A DNA stretch of 64,000 nucleotides from Loxodes magnus. Its lineage: Eukaryota; Ciliophora; Karyorelictea; Loxodida; Loxodidae. Position numbers and translations under genes: made by a program. The notes beneath the pieces are model-generated. The model was given only the letters and a program-made list of their open reading frames with translations. It was not told where the DNA came from and searched no databases. Numbering within the stretch: the first letter of the stretch is position 1; each line of letters opens with the position of its first letter. Below are positions 24,901-37,351 of the stretch, one piece after another. The stretch lies in NCBI GenBank assembly GCA_946699065.1, contig CAMPDV010000057.1, positions 806,001 through 870,000 of the forward strand, written 5' to 3'.

Positions 24901-25944
24901 ATTGGAATTGGACTTTTTGGTGAAGAAGGTATGATGGCAGTCTAATCCTCAGATTACGCTTTAGCATAATTTAGCTTTTTATGGTATTTACTTTTACATC
25001 ATGGAAGACTAAACTATGTTCGCCAATCTGAGTTGATTTTGTATTTCTTCTACAAGAACTTTACATTTACGATGCCTTAATTCTTTTTTGGAACTATCTG
25101 TGCTTTCTCAGGATAATCGATTTACGAAGATTGATATATGATGATGTATAATACCATCTTTACATCTCTTCCTCTCATCATAAAAGCAATCTGAGAAAGA
25201 GATTTAGATGCCAGAGATAATAAGTTTGTTTTGTAAATATACCCTGAACTATACGAAATATCCAGAACAAATTCTATATTCACTAGAAGAAATTTCTTTA
25301 TATGGCTTCTCGAGGCTGGAATTCATTCTGTAGTTTCTTTTCTATTTCCATATTTTTCATTTTGGCATAATCCATTGAATAGTGATGGTTAAATGCATGA
25401 TCAATGATGCTTATCAATAGTAGTTTTTACATCGATGTTTTCAGTAGTAACAATGTAAATAGCCTTTAATATGAGAATATGAACTATCTTTCATCATATA
25501 TGTGTGTGGCTTCTATCTGTAGGTGTTTATATTTTATGGGTCTTCTCATACGACTGGATGACATTTAACAAAGCTTATGTTACTGCTGGTAAGATTTGGG
25601 GTAGTCATTTATCTTGGCTCAACTTTTTTATTGTGTTTTCAATTTGCTTTATCATTGAGTTTGCTCCTAAGCAGTTTATGAGATTTCATAGACCTAACAA
25701 TTCTGATATCATCCGCTTCGTTAAAGCTTCTAATAAAATCCCAAATAATATGGAAGAACTCAATACCCAGCGAGAAAATGTAGAGCCAAATTCTCCTTAC
25801 TTTAAGTATCGTTAAAATCAAATAAAAATGTAATTGGAATAAGAGGAGGAAAAACGTAAGAAAGACATGGAAATTGAGATAACTCCATCTGAAGACATAG
25901 ATTCTGATGAAAGGGAATAGAGAGATAACGAAGTAATAAGCTGA
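21901..25944 (+). CDS. P4-type ATPase (phospholipid flippase)
   Basis: 1,347 residues without introns. The N-terminal 135 residues are Gln-rich with a hexapeptide repeat. The conserved core then starts ([20 protein letters not shown]). Diagnostic motifs: [13 protein letters not shown] (actuator, DGET variant), PISLIVTLE (the P4 form of the M4 motif), [12 protein letters not shown] with the phosphorylated Asp at about 506, [18 protein letters not shown], and [10 protein letters not shown]. The ten-helix membrane plan of the family is visible. These proteins flip phospholipids to the cytosolic leaflet. In-frame TGA codons give Trp at about 282, 360 (NTEWIIG) and 1078 (YEDWYMM), where the family has Trp or an aromatic residue. 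The end at TGA 25942 follows an acidic tail. The CDC50 partner is not in this window. Confidence 0.97.
22114..22203 (+). repeat. 18-bp coding repeats in the ATPase N-terminus
   Basis: About five imperfect 18-bp units encode QKVAQQ / KDVTQQ / KEVPQQ / KEIPQQ / NEIELQ within the Gln-rich leader of the P4-ATPase. The Gln pairs use TAG and CAG. Confidence 0.7.
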
Positions 25945-27651
25945 TCTAATAAAGACAAATTGACTTCAAAATATTATAGCTTTACATTAAAAATCATAAG
26001 CATTTCTAATCTACTCATTTCTTACTTCTCTTATTTTTACTCCCATTTCTCTTTCTTTTTCTAAAAATATCATTTAATAATTGAGGGTTTATCAATGGTT
26101 AAGTGCTAATGAAGCTATGCTTAGTAAGAGCGTTGTGTAAATGAGGTGTAGCTTGTTAGTTAATTAAGTTTAATCGGATATATAATGAAATCAGTTGATG
26201 ATTTACACTAAAACTTGTTTTGATTATTTAATTGAAGTAAGATAATTTGAAAATAAAGGCTATAAAGACTCTAATAGGCACTATACATTAAGCAAGCAGG
26301 ATGAAAAATATCATATCCACATCAAATGGAAGAATAGGTAAAAGCTAGGCTTCTTTACTAAGAGGAAAGAAAATAAAAGATAGAGTACTTAACAATTTTC
26401 ACTCAGAATTTGAGAAAACTTTATATTATAAAAAACGATTTAAAGATGAAGTATCATATCTGTACTAGCATTCTTCATTCTATACTTTAAACATTTTTGT
26501 ATCTAAAGGACAAAAATAAATCTAAAGAAATATTTATTTATACCTCTAATCAAAACAGTAAAAATGAAGTTTCTCTAAGTGAAATATAAAAACTAATAAG
26601 TAAAGAAATTAAATTTTATTTTGCAAATCAAGATATAAAAAATAAATTTTCTATTTAAGCATACTTTTAGTATAATGATCAGATTTAATAACACCATACT
26701 TATAATCCCTTAGTTATGAGATTAACATATCATTCATTTGTTGATTTAATTATCTATTTATAATCTGAGCATAAATTGCCCGCTTATATAAAGATTCCTC
26801 TAATTCTGATTAAAAATTAGTTTTTCCTCTTAAATATCAAATAACTAAATTCCATATCCTTAATTTAATTTCTATTCCATAATCATATCTATTAGCACTA
26901 ATCGAAACGCTCTACCTGTATGTTGAATACAGTTTAACTATTGCATATTCCATAAATTTGCTAAATTTAATACTAAACTTACAGTTTAGCTATCTAGATT
27001 AAGCATAGCTAGTACTTTTATAACTCTTCATTTAATGCTATATAGATATCTACTTATTACTGCTTCCTTTATAATGTTTCTACCTTCTCTAAGTAGAAGA
27101 TTACTTCCTAGCATTACTCATAACACCTTCTATACATTATGCATCTAGTTGCCAATCATATAAATAAGACTAACTTAACTTTAGTACTATATATTAAAAA
27201 AGCTTCTAGTAAGAAGTAAAGCTTGAATTTATAAGCAGCTAGGAATAAATTAAGCTACTGATAAAGAAATTATAGTAGACTGAGGAAAGGTGTAAATCAG
27301 GTATAACTATATCTAGATTTTAAGTAGATAAAGCTAAGTCTTTAATTTATAAAAAGGCTCTAATGTATTAGTTTGTGGGTTAGTGTAATAAAGCTGGAAG
27401 TGTAGTAGATATAATGGAGGGATTTATGATAACTAGTATAAATGTAGTAGGGTTAGCATTGATAAAAGGGAATATAGTATAGAGGCATAATAAGAATATA
27501 AGATTAAAGAGTTTAAGCTAGTAAGAGCTTTATCTATGGTAATAATATACAGAAGCATGTTTAGCTAAATTTACTAGAATAGTTTTGATTGGTAAAGTAG
27601 TTAGTTGGTAATTTATTTTAATTTATAAATCTAAATTTAGAATTAATATAA
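25945..27651. other. Noncoding spacer
   Basis: About 1.7 kb between two + genes. AT-rich. No protein motif or RNA gene recognised on either strand. Confidence 0.5.
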
Positions 27652-28293
27652 ATGGGAGGACACGGAGGATTAAATATTCTACCTTAAAAATCATGGCATT
27701 TGTGAACGTATAAAAACAGGATGAAAGTTCAGGAAGATGAGAATAAGAATAAGGAGAAGCAAAAAAACTTATAGCATAAAATTTAGGTTAAGCAGAATGA
27801 ACGCTCCTTTAATACTCTTAGATAGAAATTATAAGATTCCTAATAATCACTAAGACAAAATTTAAAACCAAAAGAGAGTGAAAATTAAAGCTTATAGGAT
27901 TAAAGGAAAGTCTAGGAAAATAAATCAATTAACTTATTTGAAGAGGAAGAAAAATAGTTCTTTAATAGACTACAAAATGAGTAATAAAACGAGTAGATTA
28001 AAAAAATCTAATAGAAGAACGAAAAAATGATGGGAAATACTTTACTGTAAAACAAGTTTAGAAAGTAAGAATAGCCATGGTTTTATAAAGACACTTTTTA
28101 AACTAGAAATTCTTATAAGCTAAGTAGCTTAGGTTCTTACTATTAAATTTATTAGACTTAAGCTGATGAATTTTAAGAGAAAAAGAAGGAAGAAAAAGAA
28201 TCAAGAAATAGAAGTAGAAGTTCCAGAAGGCGAAACAGTAGAGTAGATGATATGCTAGCAAATGATTACCGAAGCTTGAAAGGAAAGAAATGA
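27652..28293 (+). CDS. LENG1-like Cir_N-domain protein
   Basis: 213 residues. The N-terminus MGGHGGLNILPQKSWHV followed by W(TGA)TYKNRMKVQEDE matches the Cir_N domain of LENG1/CWC25-type proteins. Plant and other homologues begin MGGHGGLNILPQK. A basic, Gln-rich coiled segment follows, then PWFYKD (a short motif typical of this family) at about residue 141. The C-terminal SRNRSRSSRRRNSRVDDML is SR-like and ends KGKK before TGA 28291. Cir_N proteins associate with the spliceosome. Here the role would be nuclear RNA processing, which is inference from family. Beyond the stop the frame turns into hydrophobic filler, supporting this end. Confidence 0.88.
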
Positions 28294-29717
28294 GATTGGA
28301 GAACTTTTATTTATGCTTATCTTTACTAGAAAAGTAATCAGTTTTTATAATTTCTATCATATCCATTAGAACCCATAACTTTAAGTTTAGAATAATCATC
28401 ATATAAAGTAAATAAAACAAATCTAAGCTTATATAGGGTTAAGTATGTAAATTATAAACTAAACTTGATTCAATTAATGTATTTTTTATCCTTTCTCTGA
28501 AGTTATTCACCCTTTTATCTCTTAGTCATAGCATCTTTCTTAAAAAAATAATTTTATGGCTAGGATGATCATTCAAACTTTTATAGGTTTAAGCTCATAT
28601 TTAACTATTTAATTTCATCTATAGAGAAGATTAATTAAATGGTATTATTTTAGAAAAAAGTCTAAACTTAATAAAATAACAGTAAGTTAAATCCTATACT
28701 TAGATAAAATGAGTTATACTGAATGAAGTGTATTGGAATTATAGCAAGGCATATAAATAAAATTTAGAGCTAACTAAAATAAAGCATCTTATACTTTTAA
28801 CTATGATTAATATAAAGAAGTTAAAGAAGCATGCTACAAATGACTTTAGGTATATTTATAGTAATGAAATTATTATTTTAACTATCTATCAAATAACTTC
28901 ATTAGATTTTGATATTCATAATTCAAATTTTTTAAGCCTTTATAAGAATATGAGATGGAGAATAAGCAAATAATTTCCTCATTCTATCTTGCTAATTCTC
29001 AATGCTTGATTTTTAATTAGGTTGAATTATAAAAGCTAAATAACTCTTTATAATAAAGGTATTAATTATTGCTTAAAAAGTAAAATGATATTAATAATAT
29101 ACCTACTAACCTTCTCTCTACTTTCACTATAGTTTAGTATTAATTCTGAATCAAGCTAAATAAGAGTATTAGCAATAAATAATCTCATTCTTAATGAGGT
29201 TTTTGATAATAAGTCTAATTATTAATGCATAAAGTTAATTATCTTACTGGTTATTTTTCTACTATATATATTTATATAGCAGGTTCATAGATAATCATGT
29301 TTAAGCTACTTTCATTAGATTTAGTTTATTTTTAATTAGATATTTTATTAATTATAGCGATTTCCGTTCTATTAACTAATAATCTTTAATAGACTCAAAT
29401 GGAATTTTCTTAAATGAGAGCTATCAACTGATAAATTTAAGATTAAGCTTCTTATATAATTCTCCCTTTATTCTTTCCTTTGGTAATTCTGCTTTGATTT
29501 CAGTTAAACTGATAAAAAGACATTAATATCAATTTTAGTTTGTATATCCTTAATTAAACTTATATCAATCACTTATACAATCTAACAAATGATCATTTCC
29601 GTTATTTGGCTTTATAAATAGCTAAAAGTTCTAGATTATTAATAAGTTTTTAGAAAAATATTAGTAAGATTTAGAGTTTTAAAATTAAGATATGAAATAT
29701 ATTAAATTCATTTAATG
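28294..29717. other. Noncoding spacer between convergent genes
   Basis: About 1.4 kb, AT-rich, no recognisable gene or repeat. Confidence 0.5.
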
Positions 29718-32078
29718 TCACTTGAAGTCCAAAATCTTCTTGTCCATTATTTTTCCACTTTTAGCTTTATGGTTCTGGAATTTTACCTATATGAACTTAT
29801 CGTAAGTCGCTTGTTCCTCTTCAACATACACTGCTCTAAGCTCACTTGCATAATCGTTTATAAAATCCTTATTCTAGCTAGTTAAGAAACTAGCTTCGTC
29901 AATGTCTAGTAGTGAGAAACTTAGTAAAAGAGCATTGGTAGTGTTTTACTCTGTTCTGTAGCAGTCCATTGCACAACTATATAGATCGCCATCCCAATAT
30001 TAATCAACAGACTTTTCAAGCTATTTCAAAATTATGTTAGCATCAGGATCAGCATTATCTAGGAAAAGTATAGCTTGTATCATAATCTTAAGCCATGAGA
30101 TTGTATAATCATCTTTAGTTTTAGTTTGCAGCAAATTATATTGCTTTTACAAAAGATCTAAGGCTAGTCTTTATCCGCTGAAAATGGATTGCACTTCTTT
30201 ATTCTCAATTAGACTATAGGGACTGTCTTCTCCATACTCATATTCAGATTATACTTCATCTTCGTAAACTTCCATTAGTTCATGGAAATAATCGTTTAAA
30301 AAGTGCCTTGAATCACTAGATAATACTTAAGTATCATCTATATCTAGTCTTAAGAACCAAGCAAAAACATACTATGTTCTAGTTGAATCCCAGTCATAAC
30401 TGTCTTCAGCTAAATCCTCAGTTTTACCATCATATTTTTCTTAAGACCAAGAATCGCATTTAGCTATTACTGATTCAGCATACTCACTTGAATTCGAAAC
30501 CAATTCCAAACCTTAAGCTAAGACGGTTAAGAATACTTATAGAGAATCTAAATACTCTAAATCAACTACTAATTACTAGCTTTTTCTATCTTAGTACACA
30601 TCATCAAAGCCTATTTTTAGATTATCTAAAGTATTCATACTATCAATGGTTAAGAATGTAATTTCATCTACATCATAATTAACCAACCAAGCATAAATAA
30701 GATCGCAAGATTCTTCATCAACAGCATACATAGCTTGAGCAGCATCCGTATAGTCATCCTCATATTTTCCATCAACTAAATCCTCAAGACTTTTAATAAG
30801 GAAGTTAACAGTATCATCTCCAACATCTATCTTGTTCAAAATAGCAATCACTAGGTCAACTAAAGCACCTTCTAATAGTGTATTATCATCTACAGTTCCA
30901 TCATCATCAAAGTATTCACTATCTTCTTTATCTACATGCTCTAAATAGTCTGCTAGATTGATACTATAATCGAAAGTTTCATCTAAATCTTCTAAGTCAT
31001 AGAAATAAATTTTATCAGAATCTGAATTTTCATACGCAGTAGAGGCTATCTCTTATATTATTTTATTGGCACTTTCTTAACCAAAGGAGGGATCTCCTAA
31101 ATCTTAACTACTGTCATCATCTTCGCTGTCATCTTCCTCTTTAGTACTGGTGCTTTAGCTTTCATCTGTATCTATGGACACTCCTAGTTCATCAGTATCT
31201 ACACCTTCAGGTGTTTTAACATCAGAATCTCCAGAATCACTGCTAATTTCTGAATCTTCTGATTCACTTGTACTTGACGATGAATCTAAATCATCAAGTC
31301 CTTTATCTTCTACTGCATCCTCAATAGTACTACTTGAGCTTGAACCAACATCTATACTAAGTACTTCATCGTCTGAACTTTCTGAACTATCTGAACTATC
31401 TGAGCTATCTGAACTATCTGAGCTATCTGAACTATCTGAGCTATCTGAACTATCTGAACTTTCTGAACTATCTGAACTATCTGAGCTATCTGAACTATCT
31501 GAGCTATCTGAACTATCTGAGCTATCTGAACTATCTGAACTTTCTGAACTATCTGAACTATCTGAGCTATCTGAACTTTCTGAACTATCTAAACTATCTG
31601 AATCTAAATCTACATCAAGTGTACCAATTGTTTCTTCAACTTGATCATAAACTGTTTCGTCAGATTCCTCGCTTTACTCGCCAGAATCCTAGTCTAATTC
31701 CAAGTCTTCCATAATTGAATCTATATCTACTTAATATTCTTCAATCATCTCTGAAATATCATCATTATCAAGGAGTTCGCTTGGACCTGATATAGTATCT
31801 GGTTACTTTAGTTACAAGAGGAATTAACTTTAGGTCTGATTCTCATTTTAAGTGTCTTAATCTTAAAAAGATGAATCATCTTCATTACTTCCTGTACAGT
31901 TATTTTCCTCACTATCATTCTAAACTTCAGATTCCATTTAGACTCTTCTTCGTGCTAAAAGTTTAGAATTTTTGGATTGTGAATTTAAGTGCATTAAAAT
32001 ATCTTAAGGCTTAGTAACTTAACTTTCTATAAGGTTAGCAACGCTCAGTACAATAAATACAACTGCAAGAGACTTCAT
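29718..32078 (-). CDS. Secreted acidic protein with Asp/Glu-Ser-Ser repeats
   Basis: 786 residues in one frame from ATG 32078 to TGA 29718, with no internal TGA. MKSLAVVFIVLSVANLIESQ is a good signal peptide and no other membrane span is seen. Residues about 55-380 are highly acidic. Residues about 160-236 are tandem D/E-S-S triplets (DSSDSSESSD pattern). The C-terminal half is probably helical, with repeated acidic segments around a recurring core (YAWLVNYDVDEITFLTIDS, FAWFLRLDIDDTQVLSSDSR, SFSLLDIDEASFLTSQNKDF), so it may consist of diverged repeats. The composition suggests a secreted or vesicle-stored calcium-binding or phosphorylated matrix protein, for example of cortical granules. That is inference, and no family is recognised. 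The plus strand over the repeat gives a long spurious Ser/Leu/Glu ORF. Confidence 0.82.
31371..31601 (-). repeat. Asp/Glu-Ser-Ser coding repeat
   Basis: Nine-base units (TCAGATAGY, TCAGAAAGT) repeat about 25 times with little divergence inside the secreted acidic protein gene, encoding S-[DE]-S/S-S-[DE] runs. Such arrays expand and contract by slippage. Confidence 0.9.
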
Positions 32079-32971
32079 TATTATCTAGTGTTTATTGGTC
32101 AAAAAATATAAACTCAGAGTTAGAGAAATTATTAGCTTTCCTCGTTTTCAAAACGATTATTTCGTATATTCAATAACCAGACTACAAATATATCTTTTAT
32201 ATATACCTATTTATAGTAAAAGTATCTTAGCCAATTATTTAAACAAGGGATTTCAATATCTAAAGGTTTTTTAATTTAATTCATTAAAACCTATTTAGAA
32301 AATTTGCTAGACTGGGTATGTTTTAGTTATGTATGCAATTGGTTTTGAAGAACAGAGTGAAAAGTCAATGATAGTCAAGAACAGTAAATCAATACATAAT
32401 GTGAACTATAAACTTGTAATGTTAAAATAGAGGCATAAAGATATAATCATTAATTTCCAAAGAAACTCAACTTTAGTTATTAACCCTCTTAATTTACTAA
32501 TCTACAAACTCTTAGAAATTGGATAAATTTAAGTTTTAGTAAATGAAGACTCAAAACAAAGTTAAATGTATTTCTAACTATAAAGTGGATATTTGTTTTC
32601 CTATCCAAAGAAATTTCTATAATGGTTTAAGCGAAGAATAAATGAAATTACGCTTCATATGATAACTGCTTGAAGTGGAATCTGCTAATGTATACTAATA
32701 ATATTCTATGAAACTTAAATAAGAGATAAAATACTATTTTTCCTGGTATTTAATAAGAAAGTTTATCGTATTATTTCTTAATTTATAAATTAATATTTTA
32801 TAACAAAAATTATTCAAAATACTTCTATGCAACTTCTTAGTTCTAGCAATACATTAACACCTTTTAAATAAAATTAAAAAAAGAGAATAAAAATTGAAAT
32901 TTAAGTTTGAAGTAATAACTAAAGACTGTAAAAAGATGCATTATATAAAGTATATATTATAAGATAAATCT
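32079..32971. other. Noncoding spacer
   Basis: About 0.9 kb upstream of the secreted acidic protein gene and downstream of the next minus-strand gene. AT-rich. Nothing else recognised. Confidence 0.5.
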
Positions 32972-34411
32972 TCAGTCATACTGCATATATTTCTTCTCCT
33001 GTAAATTATCATTTCTGGCTCCTCTTAGTATGAAATTATTTTCTTAGTAGTCGCGCTTTTAATAGAAGTCTTCCATTTATCTTTTATCGGAATTATAGGA
33101 CTAAGAGTAAGGATCTTTCTAACTTGTTATGTTTTGTAACTTAGATTCCAATAATTTCGCCTAATGATGTAAACTACTATTTTACTCCTGAATGTTTTTG
33201 ATTGTTTACAAGTATTAAGTTTAAGGCACACTCTATGGAGATTCAGATATTTATTAGGTTCTTCGATATGGACTTCCTGTATTATCTTAAGAACGTGCAT
33301 TCTACTATCTAATTTTATACAACTTGCTATCCGTTTTCAGTTTAAAGAGCATATCTATAATAATCTACATTTATTACTAATGCTTTTCATGAACACTTTT
33401 AACTTATCTTAACCTATCGCTAATTTGTATTTTGAAATCATGTCCAAAAATGCTTAGTATGTCACTTAACTCCATTAAGATAGTTTCCATTTGCATATCA
33501 TTATCTTAGGCTATTTACTCAAATTGTTAATTTTGCTTTTGTACTTCATGATTTTAGTTCTTCAGTTTTCTGATTTGCTCTTAAAGATCATTTATTTGAT
33601 TCTGCAAGATCTGATTTTCTTTGGGTTATTCATATTAAGGAGTTTCGTATAAAGCAGGATCTCTACTGTGCTAAAGTGAACTTCTGTATGGAGTTTGCTA
33701 AGATTATACATGCTATTCTCTTCTTGGATCTTTGGTACCAAGTTATGTGCTTTAAGTTCTATCTTAAATTCTTTCCTTTTCAAGCTACTCTTGATCAATT
33801 TATTATCTTGAAGGTAGGTTGAAATTCAAAGGAGATCTTTCTGGATATCGTGGAGGCATTTGCTATTCAAGTTTTCTTGACTGAAGCTAATATTTTTATA
33901 GCTTTTCTTATTGCTCTAAGTATTAATCACTAGAAGGTAAGCTATACATTTTAGATTATAGGCTACTACTTTATTAATAATATCCTGCGCTACTTGGAGA
34001 TCTATAAGTAAATCCTGTACTTCTTTTTTCATTCGGACTACTTCGATAATCTGAGAGCTTTTAAGACTCATAATTCCTAGGAACTTTATCCACTCCAAAC
34101 GACTTCGACAACTGATCATTAGTATCTTCGAAGTTACTTTCACTTCTCGCACTTTAGTTCTTCCTAAAGCCTTGATACTAATACTCTTGCTTTTACTAAT
34201 AGATAGGTTCAGTTTATTTATACAAAGATGACTAGAACTAATAAGGCTTTTACTAAAACTCTAAAGAAGGATTTTGGGTTTTTCTGAAAGGCATTTCTTC
34301 CTAGGTCTTTAAATAGTTAGAGCCTGATCTTTAAATAAGGTTATTATACATTTCAGATGGATTTTTATACTTATTCATTAAGCTTGCTTCCATTCTTTAA
34401 GCTTCTGACAT
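32972..34411 (-). CDS. Coiled-coil protein, Ser/Gln/Tyr/Pro-rich
   Basis: 479 residues from ATG 34411 (MSEAQRMEASLMNKYKNPSE) to TGA 32972. The first 220 residues are disordered-looking, rich in Ser, Gln, Tyr and Pro (YRSSPNEKRSTGFTYRSPSS), with many [ST]P and RSP sites that could be phosphorylated. Residues about 250-300 form a clear coiled coil (ILQNQINDLQEQIRKLKNQN). They are followed by a helical ELSDILSIFGHDFKIQISDR segment and further short coils. No internal TGA. It resembles basal-body or cytoskeletal linker proteins in composition only; no family identified. The gene lies head-to-tail upstream of the acidic secreted protein gene, with separate flanks. Confidence 0.8.
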
Positions 34412-35297
34412 TATTTCCTCTTTAATTAAACAAGAAACTTCTAATTTACTTTCAATCTTAAGAAAATACACTAAGTATGTCAATTTCTATCCTTTGCTGG
34501 TTATAGTAAGCCTTAAGGAGCTTAAGGAAATGAAACTAAGTCTATTGTTTGAAGGCTATTAATTAAGTTTAGTTGCATTCTAATAAAAAGCAGAATGTAA
34601 TGAGAGATTAAGGAGAATAGGGAACTAAGAGGGGATGATAAAAGGATAGAAGTGAAATTAACAACTTAGGAGCGAAAAGCAATAATAAAGTATATTTACA
34701 TAAAGCTAAGAGTCAAATAGTCTCTATAGAGTAATAGCTTTAAGTAAAGTAACTCATACTCATTTGATGCCAAGTAAATCCTTGTATTTTGAAGTCTAAA
34801 TGCAATTCGCTCTTTCAGAGAGTTAAATTAACTACTATAAACTTAAATAAGATATTAGGTTCATAATCTGTCTCAATAAGGGTTTTATATAGAGTCAGTT
34901 AAATGTATTTTAAGTAAATTTACTAGTTGAATTGAGTTCTAATGATAGCCTTTAATAAATCTAAGAGCTATAAAATTAATACCAACAGTTTAATTTTGAA
35001 CAATAAAGCTCTGATATTGTCACCTATTTCATAGCCAAAATTGCAAAGAATTAGAAAATGAAAAAATAGAATATCTGTAACTATATCCATGTAATATCTG
35101 CTGATAGAAGCAGGTAATTAAGATAAAGATTTTAAGTGTATAAGATAGAGGTAAAAAGAACTAAGTATCTAGCTAATAGCCTAAAGCAGTAGTTGCTATA
35201 ATGCAATGATATATATTAAACTCTTTATTGTAAGTAAGATAATTAATCTATTCTGAGCTTATTTGTATTATTGTCAGTTTATTTTCACTTTAAATTA
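34412..35297. other. Intergenic region between divergent genes
   Basis: About 0.9 kb, AT-rich. Must contain promoters for the minus-strand coiled-coil gene and the NOL12-like gene. No distinct motif can be defined by eye. Confidence 0.5.
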
Positions 35298-35594
35298 ATG
35301 CGTAAAGAAAAGCTAGCAATCGAGTTCGACAGTGAAGATCGAAAGAAGTTTCTTACCTCGTTCAAGAAATCTTCCAAATAGGTTAAGAAGGAAAAGAAAA
35401 AGCATTAGATAAAAAAAAAGAAACTAGAGGATAGAGCAAGAAGAGCAAATACTAGAAAACAAAAGACTGAAAAATTGCAGAAACTGGATGAATTCAGATA
35501 AAATATCCAAGGGAACGAGGAAATAGTAGAGGAAGTGAAAGAATCAATGGATTATATAAAAAATAAGGAAGTGACAGTAGTTATAAAGCAATGA
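35298..35594 (+). CDS. NOL12/Rrp17-like nucleolar protein
   Basis: A 98-residue basic protein. The start MRKEKLAIEFDSEDRKKFLT continues SFKKSSKQVKKEKKKHQ. This follows the Nop25/NOL12/Rrp17 family core, which reads L-x-(F/V)-(D/E)..R..(F/Y)LTGF.KRK..R.K. The middle is a Lys/Arg-rich helix and the end NKEVTVVIKQ resembles the VTVTT element near the C-terminus of NOL12. Family members act in ribosomal RNA 5'-end processing in the nucleolus. The protein is shorter than the human one (about 210 residues). No internal TGA. The first TGA is taken as stop. Confidence 0.75.
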
Positions 35595-36052
35595 TCATGG
35601 ATTTTGAAAACTATTTTATAATTGCATATTAAAGCAAATCTAAATCTATCTATCTTTAATATTTAAAGCTAGTCTAAGCTTCAAACTAAATGCTTTTAAT
35701 GTATTATATAAATAACTCTTTTAAGCAAACTAACTATATCAAGCTAGTAAAATTCTGAAGTATTCATCCTAAAAGTTAAAATTTGATAATAAGGCTTTCA
35801 GCCTAAAATATCACTTCTAGTTGAGCCATAAATAAAAGAACTTGAAAAAAATATCAATTAATTCTTCTAAAACTGTATAAGAATATCTTAATCAAAAATT
35901 AAAAAAAAAGATAAAACCTTTAGAAGTAAAGCAGGAATATGAGTATTTTGCTTAATAAACAAATTATTAAGATATAAAATAAACTATTATCTTTCATTTT
36001 TATTTGACTTCATTTCTAATCAAAAAATTGATTATAAATTAATTTTATAAAA
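35595..36052. other. Noncoding spacer
   Basis: About 0.46 kb between two + genes, very AT-rich. No feature recognised. Confidence 0.5.
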
Positions 36053-37351
36053 ATGGAATAGGGGGCTTGTGGAAGAAATTGGGTGTATGATAAAAAAATA
36101 AACGAAAGACCTAAAATTTCTGTAAATGAGTATGTGTTAAAAAACAAAGAAGCAATCATTTAACTTTAATAGCTAAAGGATATAAACATGCTTGATCCAA
36201 TTTTAAAGGAAAATGTGAAAAGAAACTGAAATTTTGATTAAGAAGTAGTCTTGTCCCTTCAACTTAATATGATATCTTAATTTATTTCTGAACAAGAATT
36301 TTTAGAAGAAATCCTTCCTTTTATTTGTCAAAGTGCCCTTAAAGGAGAAACTTTATTTTAAAAGGATCTTGAATGCCTTTAGATTGGTAAAGCTGAAACA
36401 GTATGGCTAACAAAGGAATAAATTCTGAGTTTGCTTTCTCTCTTCTTTATTGGATGTACTCCAATGTAGCACTTATATTATGATATGTACATTTTAACTA
36501 CTAGTTATATGCTATCGAAGGTGAAATGCTTGATTAGTTATTTCAGGTAGATGAAAAAGAATGAAAGTACATATAATTAAAAAATAAGTTTCGAACGTCT
36601 AGTTAAAGATGCAATTACTCCAGAAACTTTATTTTCTTAAGAATAGCCAATGGTAGAAGTAGAGATATCAGATTAATCTATATATGATATTCCAGGTCTA
36701 AAGGCTGATTTCGCTAATAAGTATATAGGTGGTGGTGCTCTTGAAGCAGGAAATGTTTAGGAAGAAATTCTTTTTATTATTAATCCTGAGATGTTAGTAA
36801 GTATGCTCTTCACTGATATAATGCAAGATAATGAAGCAGTTTGCATAGTTGGAGCTACGAGATTTAATCATCATTCTGGCTATGGATGAACTTTTAATTA
36901 CGAAGGACCTAATGAAGAATAACATTTTTAGGTAGATAAAGAAGGAAGACTTGATGATCATCATATAGCTTTCGATGCTTTATTATTTGAAAATGATGAA
37001 AATTAATGAAATGTTAAAGACTTCATGAGGGAATTAAATAAAGCTGCTATTGCGTTCTAGGGAGACTCTTTTGAGAGAAAGTAACTAGAAAGCGGAGAAA
37101 TATAGAACTTGAAACCTATAGTAACGGGTAACTGGGGATGTGGAATGTTTGGTGGTGATGCTTATCTAAAGTTTATTATTTAATGACTAGCTGCATCAAT
37201 AAATAAGAGAAAAATGATTTATTGTCCTTTCGGAAACGAAGAATTGAAAGAAAAAATGACAAAGTTTATATCTTAAAACAAGGGAAATACAGTTGGACAA
37301 ATAGCTAAATCATTTTTTACATGTTTGTGGGATTTTCAAGAGCAAAATTGA
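36053..37351 (+). CDS. PARG: Poly(ADP-ribose) glycohydrolase
   Basis: 432 residues, no introns. The helical N-terminal half leads into the catalytic domain: ADFANKYIGGGALEAGNVQE contains the PARG signature GGG (226-228), seven residues, then Q-E-E (236-238), with the catalytic glutamate pair. Next come the family sequences ILFIINPEMLVSMLFTDIMQ and VCIVGATRFNHHSGYGWTFN, then TGNWGCGMFGGDAYLKFIIQ. The enzyme cleaves ribose-ribose bonds of poly(ADP-ribose), reversing PARP action in the nucleus or cytoplasm. At least four TGA codons are read as Trp (for example RNWNF, GYGWTF, NQWNV, IIQWLAA). The stop is placed at TGA 37349, after the conserved TCLWDFQ end; the next stretch is not family-like. 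The length corresponds to the catalytic core without the long regulatory N-terminus of the animal enzyme. Confidence 0.95.

Noticed and set aside
31174-31644. Long plus-strand Ser/Leu/Glu-rich ORF with LSELSE repeats
   Set aside because: It is the reverse strand of the Asp-Ser-Ser repeat in the secreted acidic protein gene, which has a signal peptide and a complete frame.
33592-34152. Two minus-strand standard-code ORFs in the 33-34 kb gene
   Set aside because: They are out of frame with the Ser/Gln-rich coiled-coil protein that reads continuously from 34411 to 32972.
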